Below are positions 26,328-36,054 of a stretch of 63,960 nucleotides of DNA, in pieces. Source of the stretch: Erythrobacter sp. (GTDB lineage: Bacteria; Pseudomonadota; Alphaproteobacteria; Sphingomonadales; Sphingomonadaceae); the NCBI GenBank assembly GCA_013822695.1, contig PNKW01000009.1, forward strand, positions 1-63,960, read 5' to 3'. Position numbers and translations under genes: made by a program. The first letter of the stretch is position 1. Each line of letters opens with the position of its first letter. The notes under the pieces are model-generated. The model made no database searches and was not told where the DNA came from. It saw only the letters and a list, made by a program, of their open reading frames with translations.

Positions 26328-26633
26328 ATGCCCGTTGCTTCGGAACGTCTTGCTGGATGGCTTTCTACCAAGTGGCTGGTGGCCGGGGTTGCGGTGGCAG
26401 CCTGCGCCCTGCTGGCGAGCTATGATGTCAGGCTTGGCATGGCAGCGGGCACGCTGCTCGGCGTGGCGGTGCTGGCGTGGCTCTGCCTCGCGCTGCGTTA
26501 TGGTTCGCTGTCGGGCACGCCCTCGGTGCGCACCGCGCTGGTCGAGCGTTCGCGCCAGCAGGCGGCGAACCGCGTGACCGCCGAGCGCGCTTCAGGCGCG
26601 CAGCAGAGCGCGGATCCCTCGGGCCGCCCCTGA
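26328..26633 (+). CDS. Small membrane protein, function unknown
   Basis: A 101-residue protein with two predicted membrane helices (WLVAGVAVAACALLASY and MAAGTLLGVAVLAWLCLAL) and a polar C-terminus rich in Arg/Ser/Gln. GAAAGAGG precedes ATG at 26328. Its 3' end overlaps the convergent acetyltransferase gene by 42 bases. I do not recognise the family. Confidence 0.55.
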   Translation: MPVASERLAGWLSTKWLVAGVAVAACALLASYDVRLGMAAGTLLGVAVLAWLCLALRYGSLSGTPSVRTALVERSRQQAANRVTAERASGAQQSADPSGRP

Positions 26634-27494
26634 CCGTTCCGCCAGCACCTTCGCGCCCGCGACGCCCGCATCAAACGCCTCGCGCGCGCCGATGAGCGTG
26701 CGGTTGGCGAGGGTCGGGCGCAGCAGGACGAGGCTCGAACAGGCTGCTGCATGCGTCCCGAACAGCGCCTTGTGTGCGCCTTCGCCCTCGGTGAAGTCGA
26801 ACCAGGCGAAGCGGTCTTCCGCGAACAGCTGCTCGAGCGCCTCGACCTGGAGCACCGTGCCGGGCGATAGCGGAGCCCAGGCAGGATCGTAGCCGAGGTG
26901 GGCATAGACCAGCGTTCGCCCGCTCACCGGCAGCGCAAGGTAAGCGACCGCCTGTCCATCGGCATGGAGCAGAAAGGCGCGCATCCGGTCATCCTCGGCC
27001 GCCTCCAGCATGGCGCGGCTTGCGGCGGGATCCTCGGGCAACCCCGCTCCCAGCAACCGCGCCTGATAGGTCTTGGCCGAGAGCGGCAAGGCGGCGGCCA
27101 GAAAGGCCTCGATCTCGGCAGGGGTGCGGTGTGCGGTGACCCGGAAGCCCCCCGCCGCGACCTCGGCGAGCTTCCGCGCCTTGCGCTTCAGGGTCGATCG
27201 GGTCTTGCCCGAGAAGCGCGCCATGTAGGCCTCGAACCCGAGGCCCATGTCGATATAGTGGCGCTGGTAGTCCTGCCGTCCACCGGCAATGCAATCCGGG
27301 TAGCGTGCGGTGACCTCAGGGAGCAGAAGAGCGGGGGCGGAGAGCACGCGCACCCCGTCGCGCGCCGGGGGCGGCATCGCGGGGAGGGCGGCGGCGAACA
27401 CGTCCTCGAGGCTGAAGGCCCAGGTCGCAAGGTCACGCGGCACGCTGGCGAGCCGCCGCGAGCCGAGCGTGAAGTCGATCCCGGCCCGCGCCAC
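26592..27494 (-). CDS. GNAT-family (CelD/FemAB-like) acetyltransferase
   Basis: A 300-residue protein with a C-terminal GNAT fold of the BcsL/CelD group. YIDMGLGFEAYMARFSGKTR with STLKRKARKL is the typical basic segment, then LSPGTVLQVEALEQLF and WFDFTEGEGAHKALFG close the acyltransferase domain. Relatives take part in polysaccharide or cell-envelope modification, sometimes near exosortase systems. GTG at 27494 has an excellent AAGGAG at 9 bases. It lies 13 bases after the deacetylase gene, so both are one transcript. Confidence 0.75.
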   Translation of the reverse strand: MARAGIDFTLGSRRLASVPRDLATWAFSLEDVFAAALPAMPPPARDGVRVLSAPALLLPEVTARYPDCIAGGRQDYQRHYIDMGLGFEAYMARFSGKTRSTLKRKARKLAEVAAGGFRVTAHRTPAEIEAFLAAALPLSAKTYQARLLGAGLPEDPAASRAMLEAAEDDRMRAFLLHADGQAVAYLALPVSGRTLVYAHLGYDPAWAPLSPGTVLQVEALEQLFAEDRFAWFDFTEGEGAHKALFGTHAAACSSLVLLRPTLANRTLIGAREAFDAGVAGAKVLAERSGAARGIRALLRA

Positions 27495-27507
27495 CGCAGC
27501 AGCTCCT

Positions 27508-28488
27508 TCAGAGGCTGCCGTAGAGCGCGTTGGAGACGAACTGCTCGGCAATCCGGCGTCCGGTGCGCAAGGGGCTCGCCGGGAGCGGAAAGGAAACGCC
27601 GCCGGTCAGCTGGAGCGCTGGCGGGTCCGCGCGATAGGTGCCGGTCGTCACCCCGTGCATTCCCGCGAGCGCCTTGAGCAGCCCGGTGAAGCGGCGGCGG
27701 ACGATCGGGTTCACCGACTGCCGCCGCCGGTTGATCAGTTCGAAGGAGTGGCTGACCAGCGTGAAGCTGTCGCGCGCGCTGTTGCGGGCATGGCGGATCG
27801 CGCTGACGAGTTCGCCCAGCGTGAGGGCGGTGAGCTGGGCGTGGCGCAGGCCGCCGCCGATGGTGCCGATCGCGCCGACGGGGACTTCGATCACGCCCAT
27901 GTGGCCAACCGGATCGCAATCTTCGGCGGTGAGACTGATGCGGCACGCGCCGGTGCCGACCAATGCCGGGCAGTGGCTGGTGTCGTAGCCGATCCCGATG
28001 CTGGCGAGCGCGCGCAGCGTGTCGTCATTGGCGCCGTAATTGCCCGCCCGGAAGGCGACCGGCGCGGGCGCTCCGGCAGCGATCAGCGTGGTGCGGGCGT
28101 AGTCGAGAATCGCGCACTGATCCTCGAAGGTGAAGTCGGCAAGGTCCTTGCCCGTCGCCTTGGAGGCGAGCGGATTGGCCGGGCCGGCGAGGCCGAGCCA
28201 CTCGGTGTGGCAATGCAGTTGCACGTCCTGTCCGGCGTCCACGATCGGCCCGACGATGTCCTCGATCGCCGCCACGCCCCACACCAGCGCGGGCATCGGG
28301 TCGACGAAGAACACCGCCTTCTGCCCGTGTTCTGCCAGCAGTTCGAGCTTGTGGGTGATCCCCGCCGGGCCCTCGGGCGTCACACAGGCGATCGAGCGGG
28401 CGTAGTTTTCCGCACGGTCGCTCGCTCCCGCGCCGTTGTAGAGGCCGGAGGAGTATTCCGTGTCGATCGTGATGAACACACGCGTCAT
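27508..28488 (-). CDS. Polysaccharide deacetylase-like protein
   Basis: A 326-residue NodB-type carbohydrate esterase candidate. The metal-binding Asp motif TIDTEYS is at the N-terminus (FITIDTE), the second metal motif is in DVQLHCHTEWLG, and FRAGNYG matches the family's third motif. The GTG-rich tail is polar. It probably removes acetyl groups from a polysaccharide and is paired with the acetyltransferase gene downstream. ATG at 28488 has TAAGGGC upstream. The cellular substrate is unknown; no other polysaccharide genes are adjacent. Confidence 0.75.
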   Translation of the reverse strand: MTRVFITIDTEYSSGLYNGAGASDRAENYARSIACVTPEGPAGITHKLELLAEHGQKAVFFVDPMPALVWGVAAIEDIVGPIVDAGQDVQLHCHTEWLGLAGPANPLASKATGKDLADFTFEDQCAILDYARTTLIAAGAPAPVAFRAGNYGANDDTLRALASIGIGYDTSHCPALVGTGACRISLTAEDCDPVGHMGVIEVPVGAIGTIGGGLRHAQLTALTLGELVSAIRHARNSARDSFTLVSHSFELINRRRQSVNPIVRRRFTGLLKALAGMHGVTTGTYRADPPALQLTGGVSFPLPASPLRTGRRIAEQFVSNALYGSL

Positions 28489-28556
28489 GCCCAAGCCCTT
28501 AACGTGCAAGGGTTAAGGTCAGGTGATGATGTTTCTTCGCGCCCCCACGCGCAGTG

Positions 28557-29318
28557 TCAGATGCCGCCGGGAGTCACCGGATGCCCGGCCGCCGCCAGCC
28601 CCTCGGCGAGTGCTGCGCAGCATGCCGCAAGATCATCGGCGCTGACCGAGCGGACCACGAAATTGGCGCCCACCCGGCCCTCGCGGAAGAACGGGTAGGA
28701 GCCGATCTGGCAGGTGGCATGGGCCGCCTCGGTCTGACGCAGGATGTGGGCGACCTCGCTTTCGGGGATCCACCCGCCGAGCGTTTCCGACAGCAGCGGC
28801 GCGCCGCCTTCGAGCTCGCCGGTCAGTGCGTCGAGCATGCCCGCGGTGATGTGCGGGACGCCCGCCATCAGGAAGATGTTGCCGCGCCGGATACCGGGCG
28901 CGCCCGACATGCGGTTGGGGATCAGCTGCGAGCCTTCGGGCACCCGCGCCATCCTGAGGCGCCCTTCGTTGAGCCCGCCGCGCGTGGCGTAGTAACGCTC
29001 CAGCATCGCGCGCGCATCGGGGTGGATCACCACGGGGACGCCCAAGGCCGCTGCCACCGCATCGACCGTGATGTCATCATGCGTCGGCCCGATCCCGCCG
29101 GTGGTGAAGAGGTAGTCGTTGCTCGCCCGCAGCGCATTCACCGCCTCGACGATCCGCGCTTCGACATCGGGCACCACCCGCACCTCGGCAAGGCGGATGC
29201 CCTGCACCTGCAACCAGCTCGCGACCTGCGCGATGTTCTTGTCCTGCGTGCGGCCGGAGAGGATTTCATCGCCGATGACGATGAGCCCGGCGGTCCAGAT
29301 CTTTTCGGGAGAGGTCAT
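28557..29318 (-). CDS. Molybdopterin-binding (CinA N-terminal-like) protein
   Basis: A 253-residue protein of the MoCF/CinA family. It shows IVIGDEILSGRTQDKNIAQV, the glycine-rich FTTGGIGPTHDDITVDAVA loop, and GNIFLMAGVPHI. These are the signatures of the competence/damage-inducible protein A domain. It lacks the C-terminal CinA deamidase domain. The family cleaves or binds nucleotide-like ligands; the substrate here is uncertain. ATG at 29318 (TTG at 29324 is possible). Confidence 0.85.
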   Translation of the reverse strand: MTSPEKIWTAGLIVIGDEILSGRTQDKNIAQVASWLQVQGIRLAEVRVVPDVEARIVEAVNALRASNDYLFTTGGIGPTHDDITVDAVAAALGVPVVIHPDARAMLERYYATRGGLNEGRLRMARVPEGSQLIPNRMSGAPGIRRGNIFLMAGVPHITAGMLDALTGELEGGAPLLSETLGGWIPESEVAHILRQTEAAHATCQIGSYPFFREGRVGANFVVRSVSADDLAACCAALAEGLAAAGHPVTPGGI

Positions 29319-29377
29319 GGGCAATGGTTAGGCGAAGGCGGGCGCAATCGGAAGAGATTACCGCCCGCCTCTCGACC

Positions 29378-30886
29378 TTATTCCGCCGCCTCCAGCTGCT
29401 CGTCCACGCCCCGCGCATTCGCGCCCGGCTTGGTGAAGCTGAGAATGCCGTCGATCAGCGGATCATCCTTCATCCGCTTGCGATCGACCACATATTCCTG
29501 GTTGAGCCGCCACGGGTAGCTCACCGAGTTGCGCGGCATGATGTGCTTGCCGCGCTGGATGTAGCCGGATGAGAAATCGAACACGTCGTCCTCGATGATG
29601 GCCGCCTCGCCTTGCGGCGTCAGCACCGGGGTGGCGATCTGCGCACCGGTCTTGCGCATGTGTTCGAGCACCCGGCAGACATAGTCCGAATTGATGTCCG
29701 CCCGCAGCGTCCAGCTGGCATTGAGATACCCGAACACCACTGCCAGGTTGGGCAGGTTCGAGAACATGCAGCCCTTGTAGTAGAACCGCTGGTTGAACTT
29801 CACCGGCTCGCCATCCACGCGCACGTCGATCTTGCCCGCGACCGCAAGTTTCAGCCCCGTGGCGGTGACGACGATATCGGCGGGCAGGAACGTGCCGTCG
29901 GCAAGGCGCACGCCGCCTTTTTCGAACTTCGCAATATGGCCAGTCACGACATCGGCCTTGCCCGCCTTCATCGCGCGGAACAGGTCCTCGTCGGGCACCA
30001 GGCAAAGGCGCTGTTCCCACGGGTTATAGGGCGGGGTGAAGGCATCCTTGTCGTAATCCGGCCCGAGCGCGGCCTCGATCTTCTTGTGAAGCGTATCCTT
30101 CACCTTCTCGGGCTTGTCGCGCGCGGTCTTGAAGGCGATGTCCTGCATCTTGATGTTCTTGAACCGGGTGATCCGGTAGGCGAGGCTTTCGGGAAGCACC
30201 TTGCGCAGGAAATTCGCCACCGCGTCCTTGGCCGGGCGCGAGAACATCCATGTCGGCGTCCGCTGGAGCATGGTCACATGCCCTGCTTCCTTCGCCATCG
30301 AGGGGACGATGGTGACTGCGGTCGCTCCAGATCCGATCACCACGACATTCTTGCCCTTGTAATCGAGGTTTTCGGGCCAGAATTGCGGGTGGATCACCTG
30401 CCCCTCGAACTCGCCGAAATCGAAGCCGGGATCATAGGGCTCGTCGTAATCGTAGTAGCCTGCGCCCAGATAGAGGAAATTGGCCGTCATGTGCACGGTG
30501 CTGCCGTCGGCCTTTTCCAGGTCGACATGCCAGCGCGCGTCATCGTGGTGGAAGTCGGCGCGGATCACCTTGTGGCCGAAGCGGATGTGCTGGCGGATGC
30601 CGCGCTCGTCGACGATGCGGTCGAGATAGTCGAGGATCGCGGGCGCATCGGCGATACTCTTCTCGTGCCGCCAAGGCTCGAAGTCGAAGCCGAGCGTATG
30701 CATGTCGCTGTCCGAACGGATGCCGGGGTAGCGGAACAGATCCCACGTCCCGCCGAGATTGTCGCGGCGTTCGACGATGCAATAGCTGTGGTGCGGCGCC
30801 TTCATCTCCATGTGCGCAGCCATGCCGATGCCGGAGATGCCGGCACCCACGATCAGGACGTCGAAATCGGGCGGTGTTGCGAGCAT
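29378..30886 (-). CDS. Flavin-containing monooxygenase (Baeyer-Villiger type)
   Basis: A 502-residue NAD(P)H- and FAD-dependent monooxygenase. FAD-binding GAGISGIGMA is at the N-terminus (about residues 13-22), GGTWDLFRYPGIRSDSDMHT follows, the Baeyer-Villiger fingerprint is FEGQVIHPQFWPE, and GSGATAV is the NADP-binding turn. It inserts oxygen into ketones or oxidises soft nucleophiles; the substrate is unknown. AGAGAGAGG precedes the ATG. It is divergent from the TonB-dependent receptor at 31015. Confidence 0.88.
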   Translation of the reverse strand: MLATPPDFDVLIVGAGISGIGMAAHMEMKAPHHSYCIVERRDNLGGTWDLFRYPGIRSDSDMHTLGFDFEPWRHEKSIADAPAILDYLDRIVDERGIRQHIRFGHKVIRADFHHDDARWHVDLEKADGSTVHMTANFLYLGAGYYDYDEPYDPGFDFGEFEGQVIHPQFWPENLDYKGKNVVVIGSGATAVTIVPSMAKEAGHVTMLQRTPTWMFSRPAKDAVANFLRKVLPESLAYRITRFKNIKMQDIAFKTARDKPEKVKDTLHKKIEAALGPDYDKDAFTPPYNPWEQRLCLVPDEDLFRAMKAGKADVVTGHIAKFEKGGVRLADGTFLPADIVVTATGLKLAVAGKIDVRVDGEPVKFNQRFYYKGCMFSNLPNLAVVFGYLNASWTLRADINSDYVCRVLEHMRKTGAQIATPVLTPQGEAAIIEDDVFDFSSGYIQRGKHIMPRNSVSYPWRLNQEYVVDRKRMKDDPLIDGILSFTKPGANARGVDEQLEAAE

Positions 30887-31014
30887 GACGGGGCCTCTCT
30901 CTCCCTAATTGACACTGATGTAACCACAGCCTCTGCGCAAAAGCGAGTCTTGAATGGCAAAGTGCAACTGAGTTTGTGGTGACGGGAGGGGCCGGCCGCT
31001 TTAAGGCGCGGCCC

Positions 31015-33051
31015 ATGACTTTTCGTGCCCGCCTGCTCGCCTGCGCTCTGTTGCTTCCCCTCGCCGCGCCCCTCGCCGCGCAGGACGAGGAGGCGAGCGA
31101 GGAGGATCGGGCGGAAGAGATCCCCGAGGAGATCATCGTTACCGGCAAGGGCCTCGATCCGGCGCTCTCGACCGGGATCTATGCCACCACCACGCTGGAG
31201 CGCGAGACCATCATCGCGTCGCCATCGGGGCGGATCGAGGACGTGCTGCGCAATGTTGCCGGCTTCCAGCAGTTCCGGCGTTCCGACAGCCGCTCGTCGA
31301 ACCCGAGCGCGCAGGGCGTGACGCTGCGCGCGCTGGGCGGCAATGCCACGAGCCGCGCGTTGGTGCTCTTGGACGGGGTGCCGCTGGCCGATCCGTTCTT
31401 CGGTTTCATCCCCCTGTCGGCGGTTCCGCCCGAGACATTGGGCACGATCCGCGTGACGCGCGGCGGCGGGTCGGGGCCGTTCGGGGCAGGCGCGCTGGCC
31501 GGGACGATCGAGCTTGAGAGCGCCGAACCGGGCGAGGCTTTCCTCGGCAACGCAGCAATCAACAGCCGCGCCGAGACTGAGGCGAGCGGGGTGCTGACCC
31601 AGCGCCTCGGTCGCGGCTTTGCCGTGGCGAGCGGGCGATGGGACCGCGGGCAGGGGTTCTTCACAACGCCCGAAGCACAGCGCGTCCCCGCTACTGCGCG
31701 CGCCGCCTTCGACAGCTGGAACGTGGGCTTGCGCACCGTCGCCCCGCTGACCGACACCGTGGAGGTTCAAGCCCGTGTCGCCGTGTTCCGCGACGCGCGC
31801 ACGCTGCGCTTTGCGGGCGCTGACTCCACCAGCGAGGGCGAGGAAGCCTCGATCCGCTTCGTCGGGCGCGGTGCGTGGCAGTTCGATGCGCTCGCCTATG
31901 TCCAGGCGCGCGACTTCTCGAACATCGTCATCTCCTCGACCCGCTTCACCCCCACTCTCGACCAGCGCCGCACCCCTTCGACCGGGATCGGCGGCAAGTT
32001 CGAGCTGCGTCCGCCGATCCTCGAAGGCCACGACATCCGCATTGGCGCCGACTACCGCCGCGCCGACGGGGAGCTTCAGGAGGAGGCGATCAATGCCGTC
32101 AGCGGCGCGATCACCGAGCGGCGACGGGCCGGGGGCGCGACGAGCAATCTCGGGATATTCCTCGAGGATGACTGGCAGATCGGCCCGCTCACCATCAACG
32201 GCGGCCTGCGCGCCGACCGCTCGAGCATCACCGATGGCTTCTACCGCGCGGTCTCGGCCAGCACCGGCGCGGTGGTGAGCGAGGTCGTCGCGCCGGACCG
32301 CAATGACTGGTCGCTGAGCTGGCGTGCGGGTGCGCTGTTCTATGCCACCCGCCGCCTTGATCTGCGCGCGGCGGCCTATACCGGACTGCGCCTGCCGACC
32401 CTGAACGAGCTTTACCGCCCCTTCGTGGTCTTCCCGGTGGTGACCGAGGCCAATTCCGACCTCGTCAACGAACGCCTGCGGGGCTTCGAGATCGGGTTCG
32501 ACTGGCAGCCGGTGAACGCGGTGGTGATCGCGGTCACCGCCTTCGACAACGAGGTCGAAAACGCCATCGCCAATGTCACCATCGCGCCCAACCTGCGTCG
32601 CCGCGCGAACCTGCCCGCGATCGAAGCGCGCGGGATCGAGGCGAGCGTGGCGGCGAAGTTTGGTGCGGTGAGCATCGACGGGTCGCTCGCCTGGACCGAC
32701 GCGGAGGTGCGGGGCGAGGGCGTATCGGCTGATCTCGACGGCTTGCGCCCCGCACAGACGCCCGAATTCGCCGCTACCCTCACGCTCGGCTGGCAGCCTG
32801 CGTCCGGCTGGCGCATCGCGGGGACGCTGCGGCACGTCTCCGCCCAGTTCGAGGATGACCGCCAGACCGACCGCCTCGCACCCGCCACCACGCTCGACGG
32901 CTTCCTCGCCGCGCCGCTGTGGGGCCGCCTGTCGCTGACCCTGCAGGGCGAGAACCTGACGGGCGAAGAGATCATCACCCGCAATCAGGGCGGATCGATC
33001 GATCTCGGCGTGCCGCGCACCGTCTGGCTGGGTTTACGCTACGGCTTCTGA
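31015..33051 (+). CDS. TonB-dependent outer-membrane receptor
   Basis: A 678-residue receptor. The signal peptide MTFRARLLACALLLPLAAPL is cleaved near AAQDEE, the TonB-box-like segment EEIIVTGKG follows, and the plug domain shows RIEDVLRNVAGFQQFRRSDS and ALVLLDGVPLADPFFG. The beta barrel ends in a terminal aromatic residue (LGLRYGF). The start at 31015 is preferred over GTG at 30976 for the signal peptide. The ligand is not evident; it is divergent from the flavin monooxygenase. Confidence 0.88.
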   Translation: MTFRARLLACALLLPLAAPLAAQDEEASEEDRAEEIPEEIIVTGKGLDPALSTGIYATTTLERETIIASPSGRIEDVLRNVAGFQQFRRSDSRSSNPSAQGVTLRALGGNATSRALVLLDGVPLADPFFGFIPLSAVPPETLGTIRVTRGGGSGPFGAGALAGTIELESAEPGEAFLGNAAINSRAETEASGVLTQRLGRGFAVASGRWDRGQGFFTTPEAQRVPATARAAFDSWNVGLRTVAPLTDTVEVQARVAVFRDARTLRFAGADSTSEGEEASIRFVGRGAWQFDALAYVQARDFSNIVISSTRFTPTLDQRRTPSTGIGGKFELRPPILEGHDIRIGADYRRADGELQEEAINAVSGAITERRRAGGATSNLGIFLEDDWQIGPLTINGGLRADRSSITDGFYRAVSASTGAVVSEVVAPDRNDWSLSWRAGALFYATRRLDLRAAAYTGLRLPTLNELYRPFVVFPVVTEANSDLVNERLRGFEIGFDWQPVNAVVIAVTAFDNEVENAIANVTIAPNLRRRANLPAIEARGIEASVAAKFGAVSIDGSLAWTDAEVRGEGVSADLDGLRPAQTPEFAATLTLGWQPASGWRIAGTLRHVSAQFEDDRQTDRLAPATTLDGFLAAPLWGRLSLTLQGENLTGEEIITRNQGGSIDLGVPRTVWLGLRYGF

Positions 33052-33254
33052 CCGGGTTTGCCATTGCCGAAAGATTGTTGCGTGCTATGCTGTTGCATCG
33101 CACAGATGCTGCGTTGCAATACCGAATGTTGCATTCTTGCTACGCCCATTCAGAACTTTGCCTATGACTCTTGTTAGGCTGCGCGAGGCTGATAGGATGC
33201 GAGTCGCAAAACCAGTCCGGCACAAAGACCGGCGGGCCTTTGGAGAGAGAAGAC

Positions 33255-35846
33255 ATGACGCGCAAGTTCGCAAAGCTTGCCTGCGGCCTGATGGCCTGCA
33301 GCGCACTTACTGCCCCTGCCTACGCTCAGGACGAAGGGGCTGAGACCCCCGAAGTCCAGAACGACAATGTAATCATCGTGACCGCGACCCGCCGCGCGCA
33401 GGACGTGCAGGACATTCCGCTGGCGGTGACTGCGATTTCGCCGCAGCAGCTCGACAACCAGGGCGTGGTCACCATCCAGCAAGTTGCTGCGCTGGCACCG
33501 TCCTTCACCAGTTCGCAGGCGCAGACCGCCTCGGGCTCGGTGGTGCTGCGCATCCGCGGGGTCGGGACGACGTCGAACAATATCGGCTTCGAAAACGCGG
33601 TCGGCATCTTCATCGATGGCGCGTTCCAGTCGCGCGCGGGGGTGGCACTCAGCGAATTCGTCGATGTTGAACGGGTCGAAGTGCTGCGCGGCCCGCAAGG
33701 GACCACATTCGGCCGCAACACCTCGGCGGGCGCGCTCAACATCACCAATGTTCGTCCCGATGTCACCGAGTTCGGCGGTTTCGTGAACGCGGGCTACGGC
33801 AATTTCGACGAGTACAGCCTGCAGGGCGCAGTCAATGTGCCCGTGGTGAAAGACACGGTCGCACTGCGCCTGACCGGGGCATGGCGCCAGCGCGACGGGT
33901 TCCTGACCGTGGTCGATCGCACCGGGGCCGAGATCGGTGACACCAATGATGTCGATCAATGGCTGGTGCGCGGCCAGATTGGCTGGGACACTGATAGCGG
34001 CCTGCGCGGCCGCATCATCGCCGATTACACCAAGAGCCAATCGAGCTGTTGCGGCGCTATCGAGCTGTTCCAGGCTCCGGCGGTGACCAACGGGGTCTTT
34101 GCCGCAGTCGGGCTTGGTGCCAATGGCGGCAATGGGCAACCATCGGTCTCGACCGGACTGCGCGATCAGGGTGCTTTCGAACAGGCGCTGGACAACCGGG
34201 TGGTCTCGGCCAATTTCGCGCCTGAGGCGGATATTGATATCTACGGCGTCACGGGAGAAGTGGAATTCCCCATTTCCGACAATGCCGACCTGATCTTCAT
34301 CGGCTCCTATCGCAAGTACGAGAGCTTTGAACGGTACGATTCGGATTTCACCGCGCTCGACATTTTCAATGTCGAATCGCTGAACCTGGAAATCGACACC
34401 TGGACGGCGGAACTGCGGCTTCAGGGGGACACCCTGGGCGGCCGGCTCAATTACATGTTGGGCGGGTTCTTCTCGGACGAGCAGATCGATCAGGTGCAGG
34501 GCTTTGGTCTTGGCTCGGAATATGAAGAGAACTTTGCAGCAGCCTTTCTTGGCGGCGCGTTCGGACCAACGCCGTTCCAGCTCCTTCACAGCCTGACCCC
34601 GGGTGTCACGCCGCGCGATCCCAACGGCACCCGCACCACCAACCGGTTCCAGCAGGATGGCCAGAGCTATGCGCTCTTCACGCACAACTCGCTCGAGATT
34701 GTCGACGGGCTCGAGCTGACGCTGGGTGCGCGCTATTCGTGGGAACGCAAGTCAGGCGGCTTCTCGCAGGTCTCGACCAACAATCAGATCTGCCCTGCGA
34801 CGCTGGCCTCGCTCGGCACCATCGGTGCGCTGGTGCCGCCCGCATCGGTGGCGGCAACAACTGGTGCGTTTGTCGGGCTCGGCTGTTTCGGCTTCACGGC
34901 TCCGGCTGACCTGCCTCAGGCAGCCGCACTGCCGCTGGTGCGCTCGTTCCAGACGACGTTCGATGATGAAGAGCTGATCTACACCGCCAAGCTCGGCTAC
35001 GAGTTCAGTCCATCGATCAACGCCTATGCCAGCTTCACGCACGGCTACAAGGCAGGCGGGATCAACCTTGATACCACCGCTGCCGTGGGCGGGGCTAATC
35101 CGACCTTCCAGTCGGAAGAGGTCGATGCCTATGAAATCGGGGTCAAGGGCCAGACCGCCGATGGTGCGGTGACGGTCAATATCGCCGGGTTCTATGAGGA
35201 GTTCACCAACTTCCAGATCCTCGAATTCACCGGGACGGCGTTCGCTACCTTCAATGTGCCGGTTGCGGAGACCCGCGGGGTCGAAATCGAAGGCCTGATC
35301 CGGCCCAGTGACGAGCTGACCTTCAATCTGGGGGCAACCTTCCTTCAGGCAAGTTATCCGGATGATTGTGCCGGCAACGTGACGGCGGTGGAGGTGCTCG
35401 CGCTCTGCGGAAACGACTTTACCAATGCGCCGCAGATCATCGCGCTGGTGGGCGCACTGTGGGAGAAGCCGATCAGCGATTCGGTCGAACTGTTCCTCTC
35501 GGGCCAGGTCCGGGCGGAGAGCGATCAGCGCACTTCGACCCAGGCGATCGTGCTTCCCGGTGCGGCGCAGATTGCGGCGGCAGGCGGGGTGCAGCAGGCG
35601 ATCGACGCGGCACCGCCAATCGTGGCGGACATCCAGGACGGCAAGGCCTTCGTCAACCTGCGCGGCGGGCTGAAGTTCGCCGACGGTGCCTACACGATCG
35701 AAGGCTGGGTCACGAACCTGACCGACGAAGTCGTGCGCGGCGTGACCTTCAGCACCACGCTGCGCGGCAGCGGGATCAACAACTCGCGCTCGGCCTTCAC
35801 CCTGCCGCCGCGCCAGTACGGCATCACGCTGCGCGCGAAGTTCTAA
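33255..35846 (+). CDS. TonB-dependent receptor (CirA/FecA-like barrel)
   Basis: An 863-residue receptor with signal peptide MTRKFAKLACGLMACSALTA. The TonB box and plug (NVIIVTATRRAQDVQDIPLAV, IQQVAALAPSF, VLRIRGVGTTSN) are typical of the proteobacterial family that takes up carbohydrates, iron chelates or other nutrients. The protein ends AKF, a terminal aromatic that supports correct outer-membrane insertion. GGAGAGAGAAG precedes ATG at 33255. Its last 23 codons are duplicated downstream in a perfect 97-bp tandem repeat, which does not alter the protein. Upstream 33052-33254 has no gene. Confidence 0.9.
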   Translation: MTRKFAKLACGLMACSALTAPAYAQDEGAETPEVQNDNVIIVTATRRAQDVQDIPLAVTAISPQQLDNQGVVTIQQVAALAPSFTSSQAQTASGSVVLRIRGVGTTSNNIGFENAVGIFIDGAFQSRAGVALSEFVDVERVEVLRGPQGTTFGRNTSAGALNITNVRPDVTEFGGFVNAGYGNFDEYSLQGAVNVPVVKDTVALRLTGAWRQRDGFLTVVDRTGAEIGDTNDVDQWLVRGQIGWDTDSGLRGRIIADYTKSQSSCCGAIELFQAPAVTNGVFAAVGLGANGGNGQPSVSTGLRDQGAFEQALDNRVVSANFAPEADIDIYGVTGEVEFPISDNADLIFIGSYRKYESFERYDSDFTALDIFNVESLNLEIDTWTAELRLQGDTLGGRLNYMLGGFFSDEQIDQVQGFGLGSEYEENFAAAFLGGAFGPTPFQLLHSLTPGVTPRDPNGTRTTNRFQQDGQSYALFTHNSLEIVDGLELTLGARYSWERKSGGFSQVSTNNQICPATLASLGTIGALVPPASVAATTGAFVGLGCFGFTAPADLPQAAALPLVRSFQTTFDDEELIYTAKLGYEFSPSINAYASFTHGYKAGGINLDTTAAVGGANPTFQSEEVDAYEIGVKGQTADGAVTVNIAGFYEEFTNFQILEFTGTAFATFNVPVAETRGVEIEGLIRPSDELTFNLGATFLQASYPDDCAGNVTAVEVLALCGNDFTNAPQIIALVGALWEKPISDSVELFLSGQVRAESDQRTSTQAIVLPGAAQIAAAGGVQQAIDAAPPIVADIQDGKAFVNLRGGLKFADGAYTIEGWVTNLTDEVVRGVTFSTTLRGSGINNSRSAFTLPPRQYGITLRAKF

Positions 35847-35970
35847 GGGCGCAGAACAAGCTAGCTCCGAAAACAACAACTCGCGCTCGGCCTTCACCCT
35901 GCCGCCGCGCCAGTACGGCATCACGCTGCGCGCGAAGTTCTAAGGGCGCAGAACAAGCTAGCTCCGAAAA
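35777..35970 (+). repeat. Perfect 97-bp tandem duplication of the receptor's 3' end
   Basis: 35777-35873 and 35874-35970 are identical over 97 bases. Each copy carries the last 23 codons of the upstream receptor gene with its TAA and the 27 bases after it, ending CTCCGAAAA. The first copy is in the gene; the second forms an untranslated, promoterless remnant. Complete identity indicates a recent slippage or unequal-crossover event, or an assembly error. Confidence 0.95.
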
Positions 35971-35984
35971 GGAGCGGGAGAGGG

Positions 35985-36023
35985 GGTGGCTCGGGCGACC
36001 GGGCTGCCCTTTTCTTTTTTGTC
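35985..36023 (+). terminator. T-rich terminator after the tandem duplication
   Basis: GC-rich segment CTCGGGCGACCGGGCTGCCC, able to form a short hairpin (GGGC with GCCC), followed by TTTTCTTTTTTGTCTTT. The long T tract supports factor-independent termination of the receptor transcript. Confidence 0.6.
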
Positions 36024-36054
36024 TTTCGAAGGCGCCTCCGTGGGAGTCCGTGAG

